Assembly: GCA_934155625.1 (NCBI GenBank)
Contig: CAKPHD010000006.1
Span: forward strand, 1 to 46,133
Source: an uncultured Clostridia bacterium
Lineage (GTDB): Bacteria > Bacillota > Clostridia > TANB77 > CAG-508
Length of the DNA stretch: 46,133 nucleotides
Direction of reading: 5' to 3'
Part shown: positions 25,377-34,093 of the stretch, piece by piece
Position numbering within the stretch: position 1 is the first letter of the stretch
Layout of the letters: every line of letters begins with the position of its first letter
The notes under the pieces: model-generated
Database searches by the model: none
The model's input: the letters and a program-made list of their open reading frames with translations, nothing else
Told to the model about the DNA's origin: nothing
Program-made: the position numbers and the translations under genes

Positions 25377-25406
25377 ATAGCAAGGGCATATTTGTGCCCT
25401 TGCTAT
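25377..25406. other. Strong hairpin between the first and second filament genes
   Basis: A perfect 12-bp stem (25,377-25,388 with 25,395-25,406) with a 6-base loop. On the plus strand no T tract follows, so it is not a normal terminator for the operon; it may protect or process the upstream mRNA. On the minus strand it is followed by TTTTTTATT and would be a textbook terminator, but there is no minus-strand gene here. Confidence 0.75.
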
Positions 25407-25438
25407 AGGAGTTGAATGGAAAGGAAGATAAAGAACAT

Positions 25439-26125
25439 ATGAAAAAAATCGGGTTTATAGGAGCATTTGACAAAACAGATGTGATATTAAGCATATCAAA
25501 AATCTTTGCTATGTCAGGAAAAAGAGTACTAATAATGGATGATACAATAACTCAAAAATGCAAATATGTAGTGCCAGTAATAAATCCAACAAAATCATAT
25601 GTAACTACTTTTGAAGATATAGATGTTGCTGTAGGATTCAATAATTTTGAAAATTTAAAACAATATTTAGGCCTAGAGGAGAATGAAGAGCTAAATTATG
25701 ATTATATAATAATTGATACAGATAAGTTTGAGGGTGTTGTAAATTTTGGACTACAAGGAGCAGATAAAATATATTTTGTTACATCATTTGACATGTATTC
25801 ATTAAAAAAAGGGGTAGAAATATTAAGTCAGTTAGGAGTGCCAACACGAATGACCAGAGTGTTTTATTCTAAAGATATGCTAAGAGAAGAGGAGGAATAT
25901 TTTGATTATTTAGTATTGGGCACAAAAGCAATATGGAATGAAGAGAAAATTTATTTCTTGCTTGAAAATGGCGATTTGCCAGCAATTATGGAGAATCAAC
26001 GTATATCAAAAATAAAATTTAAAAATTTAAGCAGTGAATACAAAGCAAATATAGCATTTTTAACAAATGATATAGATCCAGAAATCGGAAAAAAACAAAT
26101 CAAGAGTATAATAAAAAATCTTTAG
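25439..26125 (+). CDS. CpaE/TadZ-like protein with degenerate P-loop
   Basis: A MinD/ParA-fold protein, in the position of CpaE/TadZ, which places Tad machines in the cell. Seen: IGFIGAFDKTDVILSISKIF where the deviant Walker A motif should be, VLIMDDT, and a Walker-B-like YDYIIIDTD. The glycines of KGGxGKT are absent, so ATP binding is doubtful and it may be a pseudo-ATPase scaffold. I chose the ATG at 25,439 (228 residues), which starts right at the first beta strand; an upstream TTG at 25,412 sits too close to AGGAG. It is followed by a second, better conserved member of the same fold. Confidence 0.7.
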   Translation: MKKIGFIGAFDKTDVILSISKIFAMSGKRVLIMDDTITQKCKYVVPVINPTKSYVTTFEDIDVAVGFNNFENLKQYLGLEENEELNYDYIIIDTDKFEGVVNFGLQGADKIYFVTSFDMYSLKKGVEILSQLGVPTRMTRVFYSKDMLREEEEYFDYLVLGTKAIWNEEKIYFLLENGDLPAIMENQRISKIKFKNLSSEYKANIAFLTNDIDPEIGKKQIKSIIKNL

Positions 26126-26151
26126 ATAATTATTTAAAAGGAGTTTAAAAA

Positions 26152-27018
26152 ATGTCAATTGTAACATTTTGGAATGATGATAGAGAACAATCAGGAAAGA
26201 CACTTACAGCAGTTGCAGTTGCAACACGTATGGCAATAGAAAAAAATTACAAAATTTTATTGATATCAACAAGTTTCCAAGATCCTACTATTAAAAATTG
26301 CTTTTGGGGAAATGAAGTACAAAGAAATCTTAAGATATTTGGAGGAAAAGCCAATAATATAGCTGTAGAAAATGGAATTGAAGGCCTAGTAAAATTAATT
26401 ACAGCTAATAAATTAACACCTAGTGCAATAACAGATTATACAAGAGTTATTTTCAAAGGCAGACTAGAAGTAATAAATGGATATAATGGAGTAAAAGATG
26501 AAAATTCAGATTATAATTTTCAAACTTACCGTGATATAGAAAAATGTTATGTTGAATTAATTAGAATGGCCAATCAATATTATGATATGGTATTAGTTGA
26601 TTTAGACAAGGCAATATCACCAGCTGTAAGAAATGAAATTTTAGAAGTGTCTAATTTAAATGTAATAGTGTTTTCACAAAAGAAAGAAAGCCTGGACCGA
26701 TATAAAAAATTAATAGAAAATAAACCACAACTTAATACTCCTAAAACACTACCAGTTATAGGAAAATATATGAGGCAGTCAAAATATAACTTAAAAAATA
26801 TAATGAAATACTTAGAGGAGAGAAAAGAAATGAGTGTAATTCCATTTAATATGTTGTATTTTGAGGCAGCAGAAGAGTCTGGGGTAGCGGATTTGTTATT
26901 AAGATTAGATAATATAAAAGACACATCAGATGAAAATTACATTTTTGCACAAGATGTACAAAAACTTGTAGATAAAATTATAAAAAGATTAAAAGAATTG
27001 CAAATGAGAATGAGGTGA
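26152..27018 (+). CDS. CpaE/TadZ-like ParA-family ATPase
   Basis: A second MinD/ParA-fold protein, 288 residues. It keeps the lysine and threonine of the P-loop (REQSGKT, Lys16), but the signature lysine that starts deviant Walker A motifs is replaced by Arg11. Walker B is YDMVLVDLD. The ending is a charged helix. Paired with the preceding protein it could form a heterodimer of one active and one inactive subunit. The start is behind AAAGGAG. Its stop is 4 bases before the CpaF-like gene, so the two are coupled. Confidence 0.75.
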   Translation: MSIVTFWNDDREQSGKTLTAVAVATRMAIEKNYKILLISTSFQDPTIKNCFWGNEVQRNLKIFGGKANNIAVENGIEGLVKLITANKLTPSAITDYTRVIFKGRLEVINGYNGVKDENSDYNFQTYRDIEKCYVELIRMANQYYDMVLVDLDKAISPAVRNEILEVSNLNVIVFSQKKESLDRYKKLIENKPQLNTPKTLPVIGKYMRQSKYNLKNIMKYLEERKEMSVIPFNMLYFEAAEESGVADLLLRLDNIKDTSDENYIFAQDVQKLVDKIIKRLKELQMRMR

Positions 27019-27022
27019 AAAA

Positions 27023-28942
27023 ATGACACTAACTAATATACTATTAACACTAGTTGTTATAATACTTGCCGGTAGTGGCATAGCATATTTTATAAAGAAA
27101 AATAAAAATGCAGAGGTAGAAGAGCAAATACAAAAAGACGAAAAGACATATACTCTTGATGCTATGAGAGATTATATAAAGAAAAGGTTAGATGAAATAA
27201 CTAAAGTAAATTTATATGATATTGGATTATCAGAAGAAGAGTTGAAACGTAGAAAAAGTAAAAAATATGCTTTAAAAAAGGCCTTAAAGGGTTGTACATA
27301 TGGAGATGTTAATGATAAAAGATATGTAAAAGAACTTATTTCAGATTTATTAGCAAAAGAATATGGAGTAAATGAAGCGAATATATCAAGTGCAATTCCA
27401 TTTGATATGCCATCATTATTAACATCACAAGATAAGTTTGATATATTAATTTATGTGTATAAAAAAGAATTTGGTTATGAGGCTTTAACACAAATAATAA
27501 AGAGATACAACTTAGCTACATTAAAATACTTGGAAGGTGAAACAAAACCTTGTTATGTAATAACAGATGACGAAATAGACCAGATATATGAAAAAGAAAA
27601 AATAATACTATCTTTTCAAGACAAACTAGAGGTTGTAGTACAAAGAATATATCAACATTATAAAGGGTATAGCTCAATAGATGAAATAAGAGATATGAAT
27701 ATAGATGGAGTTTCTGGTGGTGTATCAGGTTTGCCAGAAAGTTTTTTAAGCCAAGTAGCACAAACAGATGGGGATTACTTAGATCAAGTTGCTGAACACA
27801 AGGTACCTAGAGCATGTGATAGTATCTGGATATTCTTCCAAGGTAAATCAATTCGTTTAGCATTTTTATCATTTGGAACAGAAGCAGAATTAAAAAGAGT
27901 ATGTCAAAACATTTATAAATACAATAACCCTGGACAGTTGTCAGATACAAATGGTTATAAAATTAATGAAATGAAAGATGGTTCTCGTGTTGTAGTAGTA
28001 AGACCATCAATGTCAGAAACATGGGCATTCTTTGTAAGAAAGTTCGACGTAAAAAGAGCAACAGTTGAACAATGGACTGGTGATATGCCTGGAAATGATA
28101 AAGTAATTGAATTATTAAAATTCCTAGTAAAAGGAGCAAGAATTACATCAATCACTGGTGAGCAGGGTTGTGGTAAAACAACATTACTTATGGGAATGAT
28201 TGAAAATATATATGAAACAATGAACTTACGTATTACAGAAACTGCTTTCGAGTTGCACTTAAGAAAAGTTTATCCAACAAGAAACATTTTATCAATGCGT
28301 GAGACAGATACAATATCTGGACAAGAGTGTTTGGACGTACAGAAAAAAACTGACGGTTCTGTAAACATCATAGGTGAGGTTGCAACAGACCCCGTAGCAT
28401 CTTGGATGATTCAATCTGCACAGGTTGCATCTAAATTTACATTATTTACTCACCATGCTAAAACATTCCCAGACTTAGTAACAGCACTTCGTAACTCAAT
28501 GCTAAGAGCTGGAGTATTCAAAAACGAAAAAACAGCAGAAGAGCAAGTAGTACAAGTACTAAATTTTGACATACACCTACAAAAAGACTTTAGAGGTAGA
28601 AGATATATCGAAAGAGTAACAGAATGTATTCCAGTTGTAGATCAAAAAACATATGATTATGACTACAAAGGCGAAAAAACAATGGATGGAAAAGTTCAAA
28701 AATTCTTTGAAAATGCAACAACATATTTTTCAAAGATAACAGAACAAAATTTATATAGATATCAAAATATACTTGAATATGTAGATGGAGAATATCAAAT
28801 AACAAATAAAATAACAGATAAGAATTTGGCAGAAATGAGAGCAAATATGGATGAATCTGACTTAGAGGAATTTGACAACTTTGTAGAAAAATATTGGGGA
28901 AATCAAACCAAAAAAGAAAAAAGAGTAAAAGTACAAAAATAA
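27023..28942 (+). CDS. tadA: CpaF/TadA-like secretion ATPase with N-terminal membrane helix
   Basis: The type II/IV secretion ATPase that powers filament assembly. Seen: a hydrophobic N-terminal helix (about residues 4-24), a helical N-terminal domain, then the RecA-like core with Walker A GEQGCGKTT (residues 379-387), ITETAFEL (Asp-box region), IIGEVATDPVASW (Walker B region with the catalytic Glu), and THHAKTFPDLVTALRNSM (His-box region). CpaF/TadA ATPases are normally soluble and shorter, so the membrane helix and 639-residue length are unusual. The Arg that often follows the Walker-B GE[IV] is replaced by Ala. It is the central proof that the operon is a Tad-like machine. Confidence 0.9.
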   Translation: MTLTNILLTLVVIILAGSGIAYFIKKNKNAEVEEQIQKDEKTYTLDAMRDYIKKRLDEITKVNLYDIGLSEEELKRRKSKKYALKKALKGCTYGDVNDKRYVKELISDLLAKEYGVNEANISSAIPFDMPSLLTSQDKFDILIYVYKKEFGYEALTQIIKRYNLATLKYLEGETKPCYVITDDEIDQIYEKEKIILSFQDKLEVVVQRIYQHYKGYSSIDEIRDMNIDGVSGGVSGLPESFLSQVAQTDGDYLDQVAEHKVPRACDSIWIFFQGKSIRLAFLSFGTEAELKRVCQNIYKYNNPGQLSDTNGYKINEMKDGSRVVVVRPSMSETWAFFVRKFDVKRATVEQWTGDMPGNDKVIELLKFLVKGARITSITGEQGCGKTTLLMGMIENIYETMNLRITETAFELHLRKVYPTRNILSMRETDTISGQECLDVQKKTDGSVNIIGEVATDPVASWMIQSAQVASKFTLFTHHAKTFPDLVTALRNSMLRAGVFKNEKTAEEQVVQVLNFDIHLQKDFRGRRYIERVTECIPVVDQKTYDYDYKGEKTMDGKVQKFFENATTYFSKITEQNLYRYQNILEYVDGEYQITNKITDKNLAEMRANMDESDLEEFDNFVEKYWGNQTKKEKRVKVQK

Positions 28943-28970
28943 TATAAAATGTAGGAGGTGTTCTTAGAAC

Positions 28971-31040
28971 ATGAGTACACAGATGTTAAAATATATAATG
29001 ATTATAACAGTAGTCTTGTTTGTTGGCATTATTGTAGCATATTTTATTTTAAAGAAGTTAATGGGAAAATCTGAATATGCAAAAATGAAAAAATTGCAAG
29101 AAGGAACAAAGGCTAATAGTTTTTCATCTGACATAATGTATCAAAAAATATATATCAGACTTATTAGAACACCTTTTCTTAAGAGATATTTATTTAAACT
29201 AAGAAGAAGACTAGAAATAGTCAATATAGATGATGAATATACTACAAGAAAAGAAGCTGCAAAGATTATGACCAAAGCAATTTTGATATTTTTCTTTGTA
29301 GGGCTAATAACAATTTTTATAACTCATAATAACTGGTTATTGATGTCAATATTATTGATTTTTGAACTATTTATTGTAGATACAATGGTACAAGGAATGG
29401 TTGATAAAATTGATAATAACTTATTAAAAGAACAAATAGACTTTTTTGCTGAAATTAGACATGCTTACCATGAATATAACATGGTAGAAGAGGCAATTTA
29501 TCAAGTATCTTTGGATGATGAAAAAAATGTTTCTAAACAAGGTGAAAAAATATATGAAATTTTATGTTCAGATGATCCAGAAACTGAACTAGAAAAATAT
29601 TATGATGTAGCACCAAATGATTATTTAAAAGAATTTGCTGGTATATCATATTTAACACAAGAATTTGGTGATAGAAGAGGAGATGACGGTTCTTCTTTAT
29701 ATCTAAAAAATGTAGATAATATAACACAAGAGATGCAACTAGAGATATTAAAAAGAGATAAATTAAATTATGTATTTCAAAGTTTAACTTTTATCTCAAT
29801 TGCACCAGTGCTATTATTAGAACCATTAAAATCTTGGTCTGTATCAAATTTTGCTTTTACAACAAGTTTTTATAATGGAAAATTAGGATTAGTAGCACAA
29901 ATATTAATAGTATTATTAACAGTTGTATCATACATAATGACAAGAAAATTAAAAGATAATGGTGGAGTTCAAGTTGCAATATCACATAATGATCATCCAT
30001 GGCAAGAAAAAGTATATAAAATTCCAGTATTAAAACAAATAATAAACTGTTTTATACCAAAGCCTGGAACAAAAGATTATAGAAAAATGCAAAATTTAAT
30101 GAAAGAATCGGCATCAAAGGCAAAAATGGAATGGATATATATAAATAGGTTGCTACTAACAATTGTAACTTTTATATGTTCAATAATATTCTTTATTATA
30201 TTACACAAAGTTGCGATAAATTATGTATATACAAATCCGACTACGGAACAGACGATAATAGGAACATTGTCAGAAAAAAATCAGAAAAAAGCAGATGACT
30301 TAACAAAACAAGATAATTATTTCTTAGATAGGTTAAAGGGAGACCTTAAAATAACTCAAGATAGAGTAGAAAGAGAAATGGTTAATTCACCATATTATGA
30401 AGAAGATGATGAAAAATTATCAACTGATGCAAAAAGAATTATGGGAAAATTAAAAGTTGTTAACTCTGAGTATATGCAATGGTTTGAAATATTATTAGCA
30501 TGTGGATTTGCTTTAATAGCATATATGGCACCAGTATGGATGATGATTTTCCAAAAATTCATGAGAAAACTTGAAATGGAAAATGAAGTAATGCAGTTCC
30601 AAACAATTATACTGATGTTAATGAAAATTGAGAGAATTAGTGTAGAAATGATTTTGGAATGGTTAGAAAGATATGCAAATATTTTTAAAGAGCCAATATC
30701 CAAATGTGTAAATAATTATGAAGCAGGTGCATGGGAAGCACTTGAGGAGCTTAAGAATTCTGTAACAAATCAAGACATGATAAGAATTGTAGAAAGTTTA
30801 CAAGCTGCTGTAGAGAAAATTCCTATTAGAGAGGCATTTGATGAACTTGATGCAGACAGAGATTACCATCAACAAAAGAGAAAAGATACAAATGACCAAT
30901 TAGTATCTAGAAAAGGATTGATAGGTAAAGGTGTTGGTTTTGCACCAATGATTTGTTTATTTGTTGGATATTTAATTATACCATTGGTAGTAATAGGATT
31001 AACAAGTATGACAAGTACATTCAGTCAATTAAATGCTTAA
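28971..31040 (+). CDS. TadB-TadC fusion-like platform protein
   Basis: A 689-residue membrane protein in the position of the two Tad platform proteins TadB and TadC (GspF family), which in known systems are separate and about 300 residues each. Seen: an N-terminal helix, a first GspF-like half (two helices near FFFVGLITIFITH and LLMSILLIFELFIVDT, then a cytoplasmic helical domain LLKEQIDFFAEIRHAY, then two more helices), a linker, and a second half with the same layout (helix near LLTIVTFICSIIFFII, then ALIAYMAPVWMMIF, helical domain VMQFQTIILMLMKIERISVE, last helix ICLFVGYLIIPLVVIGL). AGGAGGTG lies before the ATG. A fused platform suits the simplified set of genes in this operon. Confidence 0.8.
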   Translation: MSTQMLKYIMIITVVLFVGIIVAYFILKKLMGKSEYAKMKKLQEGTKANSFSSDIMYQKIYIRLIRTPFLKRYLFKLRRRLEIVNIDDEYTTRKEAAKIMTKAILIFFFVGLITIFITHNNWLLMSILLIFELFIVDTMVQGMVDKIDNNLLKEQIDFFAEIRHAYHEYNMVEEAIYQVSLDDEKNVSKQGEKIYEILCSDDPETELEKYYDVAPNDYLKEFAGISYLTQEFGDRRGDDGSSLYLKNVDNITQEMQLEILKRDKLNYVFQSLTFISIAPVLLLEPLKSWSVSNFAFTTSFYNGKLGLVAQILIVLLTVVSYIMTRKLKDNGGVQVAISHNDHPWQEKVYKIPVLKQIINCFIPKPGTKDYRKMQNLMKESASKAKMEWIYINRLLLTIVTFICSIIFFIILHKVAINYVYTNPTTEQTIIGTLSEKNQKKADDLTKQDNYFLDRLKGDLKITQDRVEREMVNSPYYEEDDEKLSTDAKRIMGKLKVVNSEYMQWFEILLACGFALIAYMAPVWMMIFQKFMRKLEMENEVMQFQTIILMLMKIERISVEMILEWLERYANIFKEPISKCVNNYEAGAWEALEELKNSVTNQDMIRIVESLQAAVEKIPIREAFDELDADRDYHQQKRKDTNDQLVSRKGLIGKGVGFAPMICLFVGYLIIPLVVIGLTSMTSTFSQLNA

Positions 31041-31054
31041 TAATGGAGGTTTAA

Positions 31055-31855
31055 ATGGAAAATATAACAAAAGCTTTGCTTATTGCTGCAGGGGTATTGT
31101 TAGCAGTTATGATTTTGTCACTTTTAGTGATATTTGGAGGACAGATTTCTGGTTATTTTTCTGCACAACATGAAAATAAAATTATAGAACAAGATGCAGA
31201 GTTTAATGCAAAATTTGAAAATTATAATGGTCAAACAATCAGAGGAAATGAATTAATTTCTGTAATGAATAAAGTTGTTAATTATAATACATCAATAGTT
31301 GGAATTGAAGGAGATTATGATAAAGTTATAATGTCTGTAGATTTTAAAGGATATCAAAACTCTGCAAATAATAATTTTAAATATAGTTCTAGTGACAGAA
31401 GTATATTTGAAGGAAAAATGAATGGAAATATATTAAAAAATACAACAGCATCAGATAACAATTTAGAAAAAATCACTAATTTGTCTTCGACATTAATAAG
31501 TGGAACAGGATTATCTGATACTCAACTTCAAAGGTTAACAGCAGAAATACAAAATATAGCAATTGATGAACAATTAGCATCTAATAGATTATCTAAGCAA
31601 GAAAAAGATTCTTTAAAAGATACTAGAATAAAAAAACTTCAAAATATTTTAGGAGCATCTAAAACAAATAATTTGTCTGATACAGATTTAACAAATATAG
31701 TTAATGCAACAAAAAAATATTATCAATATACTCAATTAAAAAGAGCAATGTTTAAATGTACAAGTGTAACACATAACACTAATAAGACAAGTGCTAGAGT
31801 CAATGGAATAACATTTGTAATTGTAGAAGAAAATGGAAATGCAAAGTTTGATTAA
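31055..31855 (+). CDS. Pilin-like MEN protein A (266 aa)
   Basis: The first of a row of small paralogous membrane-anchored proteins. Seen: MENITKALLIAAGVLLAVMILSL, an N-terminal hydrophobic helix that starts four residues after Met with no leader peptide, then a helical stretch, the motif YNGQTIRGNELISVMNKVVN, a large Asn/Ser/Lys-rich central insert, and a C-terminal block MFKCTSVTHN followed by beta-like VNGITFVIVEE. Pilins keep a similar N-terminal helix but with a cleavable leader. The insert makes it the longest of the set, a candidate special or tip subunit. Start behind GGAGG. No database family comes to mind. Confidence 0.75.
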   Translation: MENITKALLIAAGVLLAVMILSLLVIFGGQISGYFSAQHENKIIEQDAEFNAKFENYNGQTIRGNELISVMNKVVNYNTSIVGIEGDYDKVIMSVDFKGYQNSANNNFKYSSSDRSIFEGKMNGNILKNTTASDNNLEKITNLSSTLISGTGLSDTQLQRLTAEIQNIAIDEQLASNRLSKQEKDSLKDTRIKKLQNILGASKTNNLSDTDLTNIVNATKKYYQYTQLKRAMFKCTSVTHNTNKTSARVNGITFVIVEENGNAKFD

Positions 31856-31872
31856 TTGAAAGGAATACTTAT

Positions 31873-32349
31873 ATGGAAAATGCGGTTAAGGCATTGTATA
31901 TTGCAGCAGGAGTATTAATAGTAGTGATGGTTCTATCATTAGCAGCTGTTTTATATGCAAGTCTACAAAATTATGTAGAAGAATCAAATACACAAGTAAA
32001 ATATAATGATATTAATAGTTTTAACTCTAAATATCTTAATTACATTAATTATTCAAATGGAGTAAAACAATCTGATTTAACAATACAAGATGTAGTTACA
32101 GTTGCTAATATGGCATATGAAAATAATCAAGCTAATGAAATTGATAGCAATCAATGGAATGCATCTACTAATTCATTATATGTACAAGTTATCTTAAATG
32201 GTACAAGAATAGATCAGACTATAAATGATAACATAGCAGATTTATTAGAAAGTAACAAAGATAAGCAGTATAAGTGTACTCCGAGCGATGTTTTAATAAG
32301 TGAAACAACTGGTCAAGTTTATAGCATAAGTTTTAATACAATAAATTAA
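31873..32349 (+). CDS. Pilin-like MEN protein B (158 aa)
   Basis: Second paralogue, with MENAVKALYIAAGVLIVVMVLSLA at the N-terminus, no leader, a polar region (FNSKYLNYINYSNGVKQSDL), the weaker form of the shared motif (LTIQDVVTVANMAYENN), and a C-terminal block QYKCTPSDV with VYSISF. The Lys-Cys (KC) near the C-terminus is shared with proteins A and C, so there is one conserved cysteine. AAAGGAA lies before the ATG; the gap to protein A is 17 bases. It is probably a filament subunit or minor subunit. Confidence 0.75.
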   Translation: MENAVKALYIAAGVLIVVMVLSLAAVLYASLQNYVEESNTQVKYNDINSFNSKYLNYINYSNGVKQSDLTIQDVVTVANMAYENNQANEIDSNQWNASTNSLYVQVILNGTRIDQTINDNIADLLESNKDKQYKCTPSDVLISETTGQVYSISFNTIN

Positions 32350-32358
32350 AAAAATATG

Positions 32359-32387
32359 TTGCAAATAAAAAAAATAGATGTTATAAT
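32359..32387 (+). promoter_or_regulatory. Possible internal promoter in the filament operon
   Basis: TTGCAA (32,359-32,364) and a perfect TATAAT (32,382-32,387) are 17 bp apart. The next ATG is only 11 bases after the -10, and its GGGAG overlaps the expected start of transcription, so if real it gives a leaderless or shortened message, or serves the later genes. The AT-rich background makes chance matches likely. Confidence 0.35.
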
Positions 32388-32398
32388 GGGAGAAAAGA

Positions 32399-32833
32399 AT
32401 GAAAAAAGTATTTATATTTTTGTCAATAATTGTAATAATTGTAGCAATTGTAGGATATAGATATATTTCTTATAAAAATGAATGTAATGTTATTCAAAGA
32501 GAAAATTTGGACTTTGATAAATACAAAGATCAAGAAGTTTATGGACTAGATGTAGCTTCAATGATTAATAAAGCAGTTGACAAAAATACTAAAAATAAAA
32601 TAGAAAAAGATGAACAAGGAAATTACATACAAAATGATGAAAATTCTATTGAAATTGAAATATATATGTTAGATAATGAAACAACATATAAAATGGAAAC
32701 AATCTATAATGTTGGAACAGAGCAGTTCGTTCAATATTATGGAGATGTCAAATTTAAATGTTCAAAAGTAGAATATCATAAAAATACAAAAAGAATAAAG
32801 TACATATTATTTGAGCAACAAGAGAACAGTTAA
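32399..32833 (+). CDS. Pilin-like protein C (144 aa), MEN-less variant
   Basis: It lacks the MEN start and opens MKKVFIFLSIIVIIVAIVGY, which is a normal-looking signal anchor, but the rest matches the set: EVYGLDVASMINKAVDKN corresponds to the G-x-[ED] ... N motif of proteins A and D, and the C-terminus VKFKCSKVEYH followed by IKYILFEQQ matches the KC block of A and B. I infer a divergent member of the same family with a different membrane segment. GGGAG lies before the ATG. Confidence 0.7.
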   Translation: MKKVFIFLSIIVIIVAIVGYRYISYKNECNVIQRENLDFDKYKDQEVYGLDVASMINKAVDKNTKNKIEKDEQGNYIQNDENSIEIEIYMLDNETTYKMETIYNVGTEQFVQYYGDVKFKCSKVEYHKNTKRIKYILFEQQENS

Positions 32834-32901
32834 TAAGGTTCGGTTAAAATTAATTACCGATTTTGAAATAAACAAAAGTAAACAAAGGGGGGAGAAAAAC
32901 T

Positions 32902-33330
32902 ATGGAAAACGCAACAAAGGCATTATTAATTGCAGCAGCAGTTTTAATAGCTATCTTAATTATATCTTTAGGATTAGTTGTTTACAACAATTCTGCAAAT
33001 ACAGTACAACAAGCAAATTTATCTTCACAAGAGATACAAGCACAAAACGAAAAATTCACAAGATATAATGGAAAAAACAAAAGAGGTTCTGAAGTAAACT
33101 CTTTATTACAAACAGTATTAAATCATAATTTAAGTACTACTGATGCTGGAAACAGAGTAGAAGTAAAAGGAACATCACCTGCTCCATCATTAGCTACAAC
33201 AGCAACTAGTATAACAGCACAAGCAGACACAAGTGCTTTATATGATATTACAGTTAATTATGATGGTGCTGGAGGACTTGTAAAAACAATTACAGTTGTT
33301 AAAGCAGGTACTTCAACAGGAGGAAAATAA
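32902..33330 (+). CDS. Pilin-like MEN protein D (142 aa)
   Basis: MENATKALLIAAAVLIAILIISL at the N-terminus, no leader, a helical neck (QQANLSSQEIQAQNEKFTRY), the shared motif NGKNKRGSEVNSLLQTVLNHN, then a Thr/Ala/Ser-rich part and a beta-like end (ALYDITVNYDGAG, VKTITVVK). It lacks the C-terminal KC block. It has the strongest ribosome binding site of the set (GGGGGGAG), which suggests that it may be the most abundant, that is the major, subunit; this is inference. An overlapping frame (32,811-33,068) is a shadow. Confidence 0.75.
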   Translation: MENATKALLIAAAVLIAILIISLGLVVYNNSANTVQQANLSSQEIQAQNEKFTRYNGKNKRGSEVNSLLQTVLNHNLSTTDAGNRVEVKGTSPAPSLATTATSITAQADTSALYDITVNYDGAGGLVKTITVVKAGTSTGGK

Positions 33331-33369
33331 GATTTAAAATCGTATATTATTGAGAAGGGAGATATACTT

Positions 33370-34029
33370 ATGGAAAATGCAGTAGAAGCTTTAAAAATTG
33401 CAGGAGCAGTATTATTGTTTGTATTGGCATTATCATTAAGTATATCTTGTTTGTCTCAAGCCAATTCTTCAGTAAGTACAATAACAACAATGTATGATAA
33501 AGAAGCACAATACAACTATGTAAAGCCAGCAAGTGATTTAACAAGAAAAGTCGGAGCAGAAACGATAATACCAACAATGTATAAAGCATATGAAGAGAAC
33601 ATAAAAATAATATTTAAAGATAAAAATGGAAATTCATTGCCAATATATTATAAAACAAATCAATATGGTAATAGAGTTAATGCAGAAGGTAATAAAGTAT
33701 CTAATAGTAGTCCAGATGCTGTAACAGTTGATTGTATAGACCTTTCAGAAGAAGGATTTGGTGCACAATCTCAATCAGCAACAAATCATTTAAGCATGAT
33801 ATTAGCTGGACGTGAAAGATGGAAAAGGCAAAATGCTGATAATCAAGAAATGTTAGAAATGTTAGAAGATACTAAATATGGAAATCAATTTATGTTAGAT
33901 TCATATCCTGATGGATTGTATCAATTTTTAGTAAAAAATAAATTTACAGAAAGTTTAGGAGAATACTACCAAGGGAATGATTCAACCAAAATAAAGAAAA
34001 GAATAATAATATATCAATTAATAAATTAA
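33370..34029 (+). CDS. Pilin-like MEN protein E (219 aa)
   Basis: MENAVEALKIAGAVLLFVLALSLSI at the N-terminus, then Ser/Thr-rich and helical sequence (TTMYDKEAQYNYVKPA), the shared motif in the form RKVGAETIIPTMYKAYEEN, and a larger globular C-terminal part (IIFKDKNGNSLPIYYK, RWKRQNADNQEMLEML, GEYYQGND). It resembles proteins of the form MENAxxALKxAxAVL that I have seen annotated only as hypothetical in Clostridia. GGGAG lies before the ATG. Confidence 0.72.
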   Translation: MENAVEALKIAGAVLLFVLALSLSISCLSQANSSVSTITTMYDKEAQYNYVKPASDLTRKVGAETIIPTMYKAYEENIKIIFKDKNGNSLPIYYKTNQYGNRVNAEGNKVSNSSPDAVTVDCIDLSEEGFGAQSQSATNHLSMILAGRERWKRQNADNQEMLEMLEDTKYGNQFMLDSYPDGLYQFLVKNKFTESLGEYYQGNDSTKIKKRIIIYQLIN

Positions 34030-34041
34030 GGAGAAAGGAAT

Positions 34042-34081
34042 TAATCAATTAGATAGATTAATATTTCTATATAATTGATTA
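34042..34081 (+). other. Hairpin in front of the last pilin-like gene
   Basis: A 15-base arm (34,042-34,056) pairs with 34,067-34,081, with one mismatch and a 10-base loop. It ends 12 bases before the ATG of protein F, which has only a weak GAGA ribosome binding site. It could separate or tune expression of the last gene by RNA processing or by hindering ribosome access. Confidence 0.65.
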
Positions 34082-34093
34082 TACGAGATATAA

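Noticed and set aside
25377..25406. Plus-strand terminator after the CpaB-like gene
   Set aside because: No T tract follows on the plus strand and the next gene is clearly part of the same system; recorded as a hairpin instead.
32811..33068. 85-codon open frame overlapping pilin-like gene D
   Set aside because: It lies mostly in another frame of protein D, has no ribosome binding site and encodes a low-complexity sequence.
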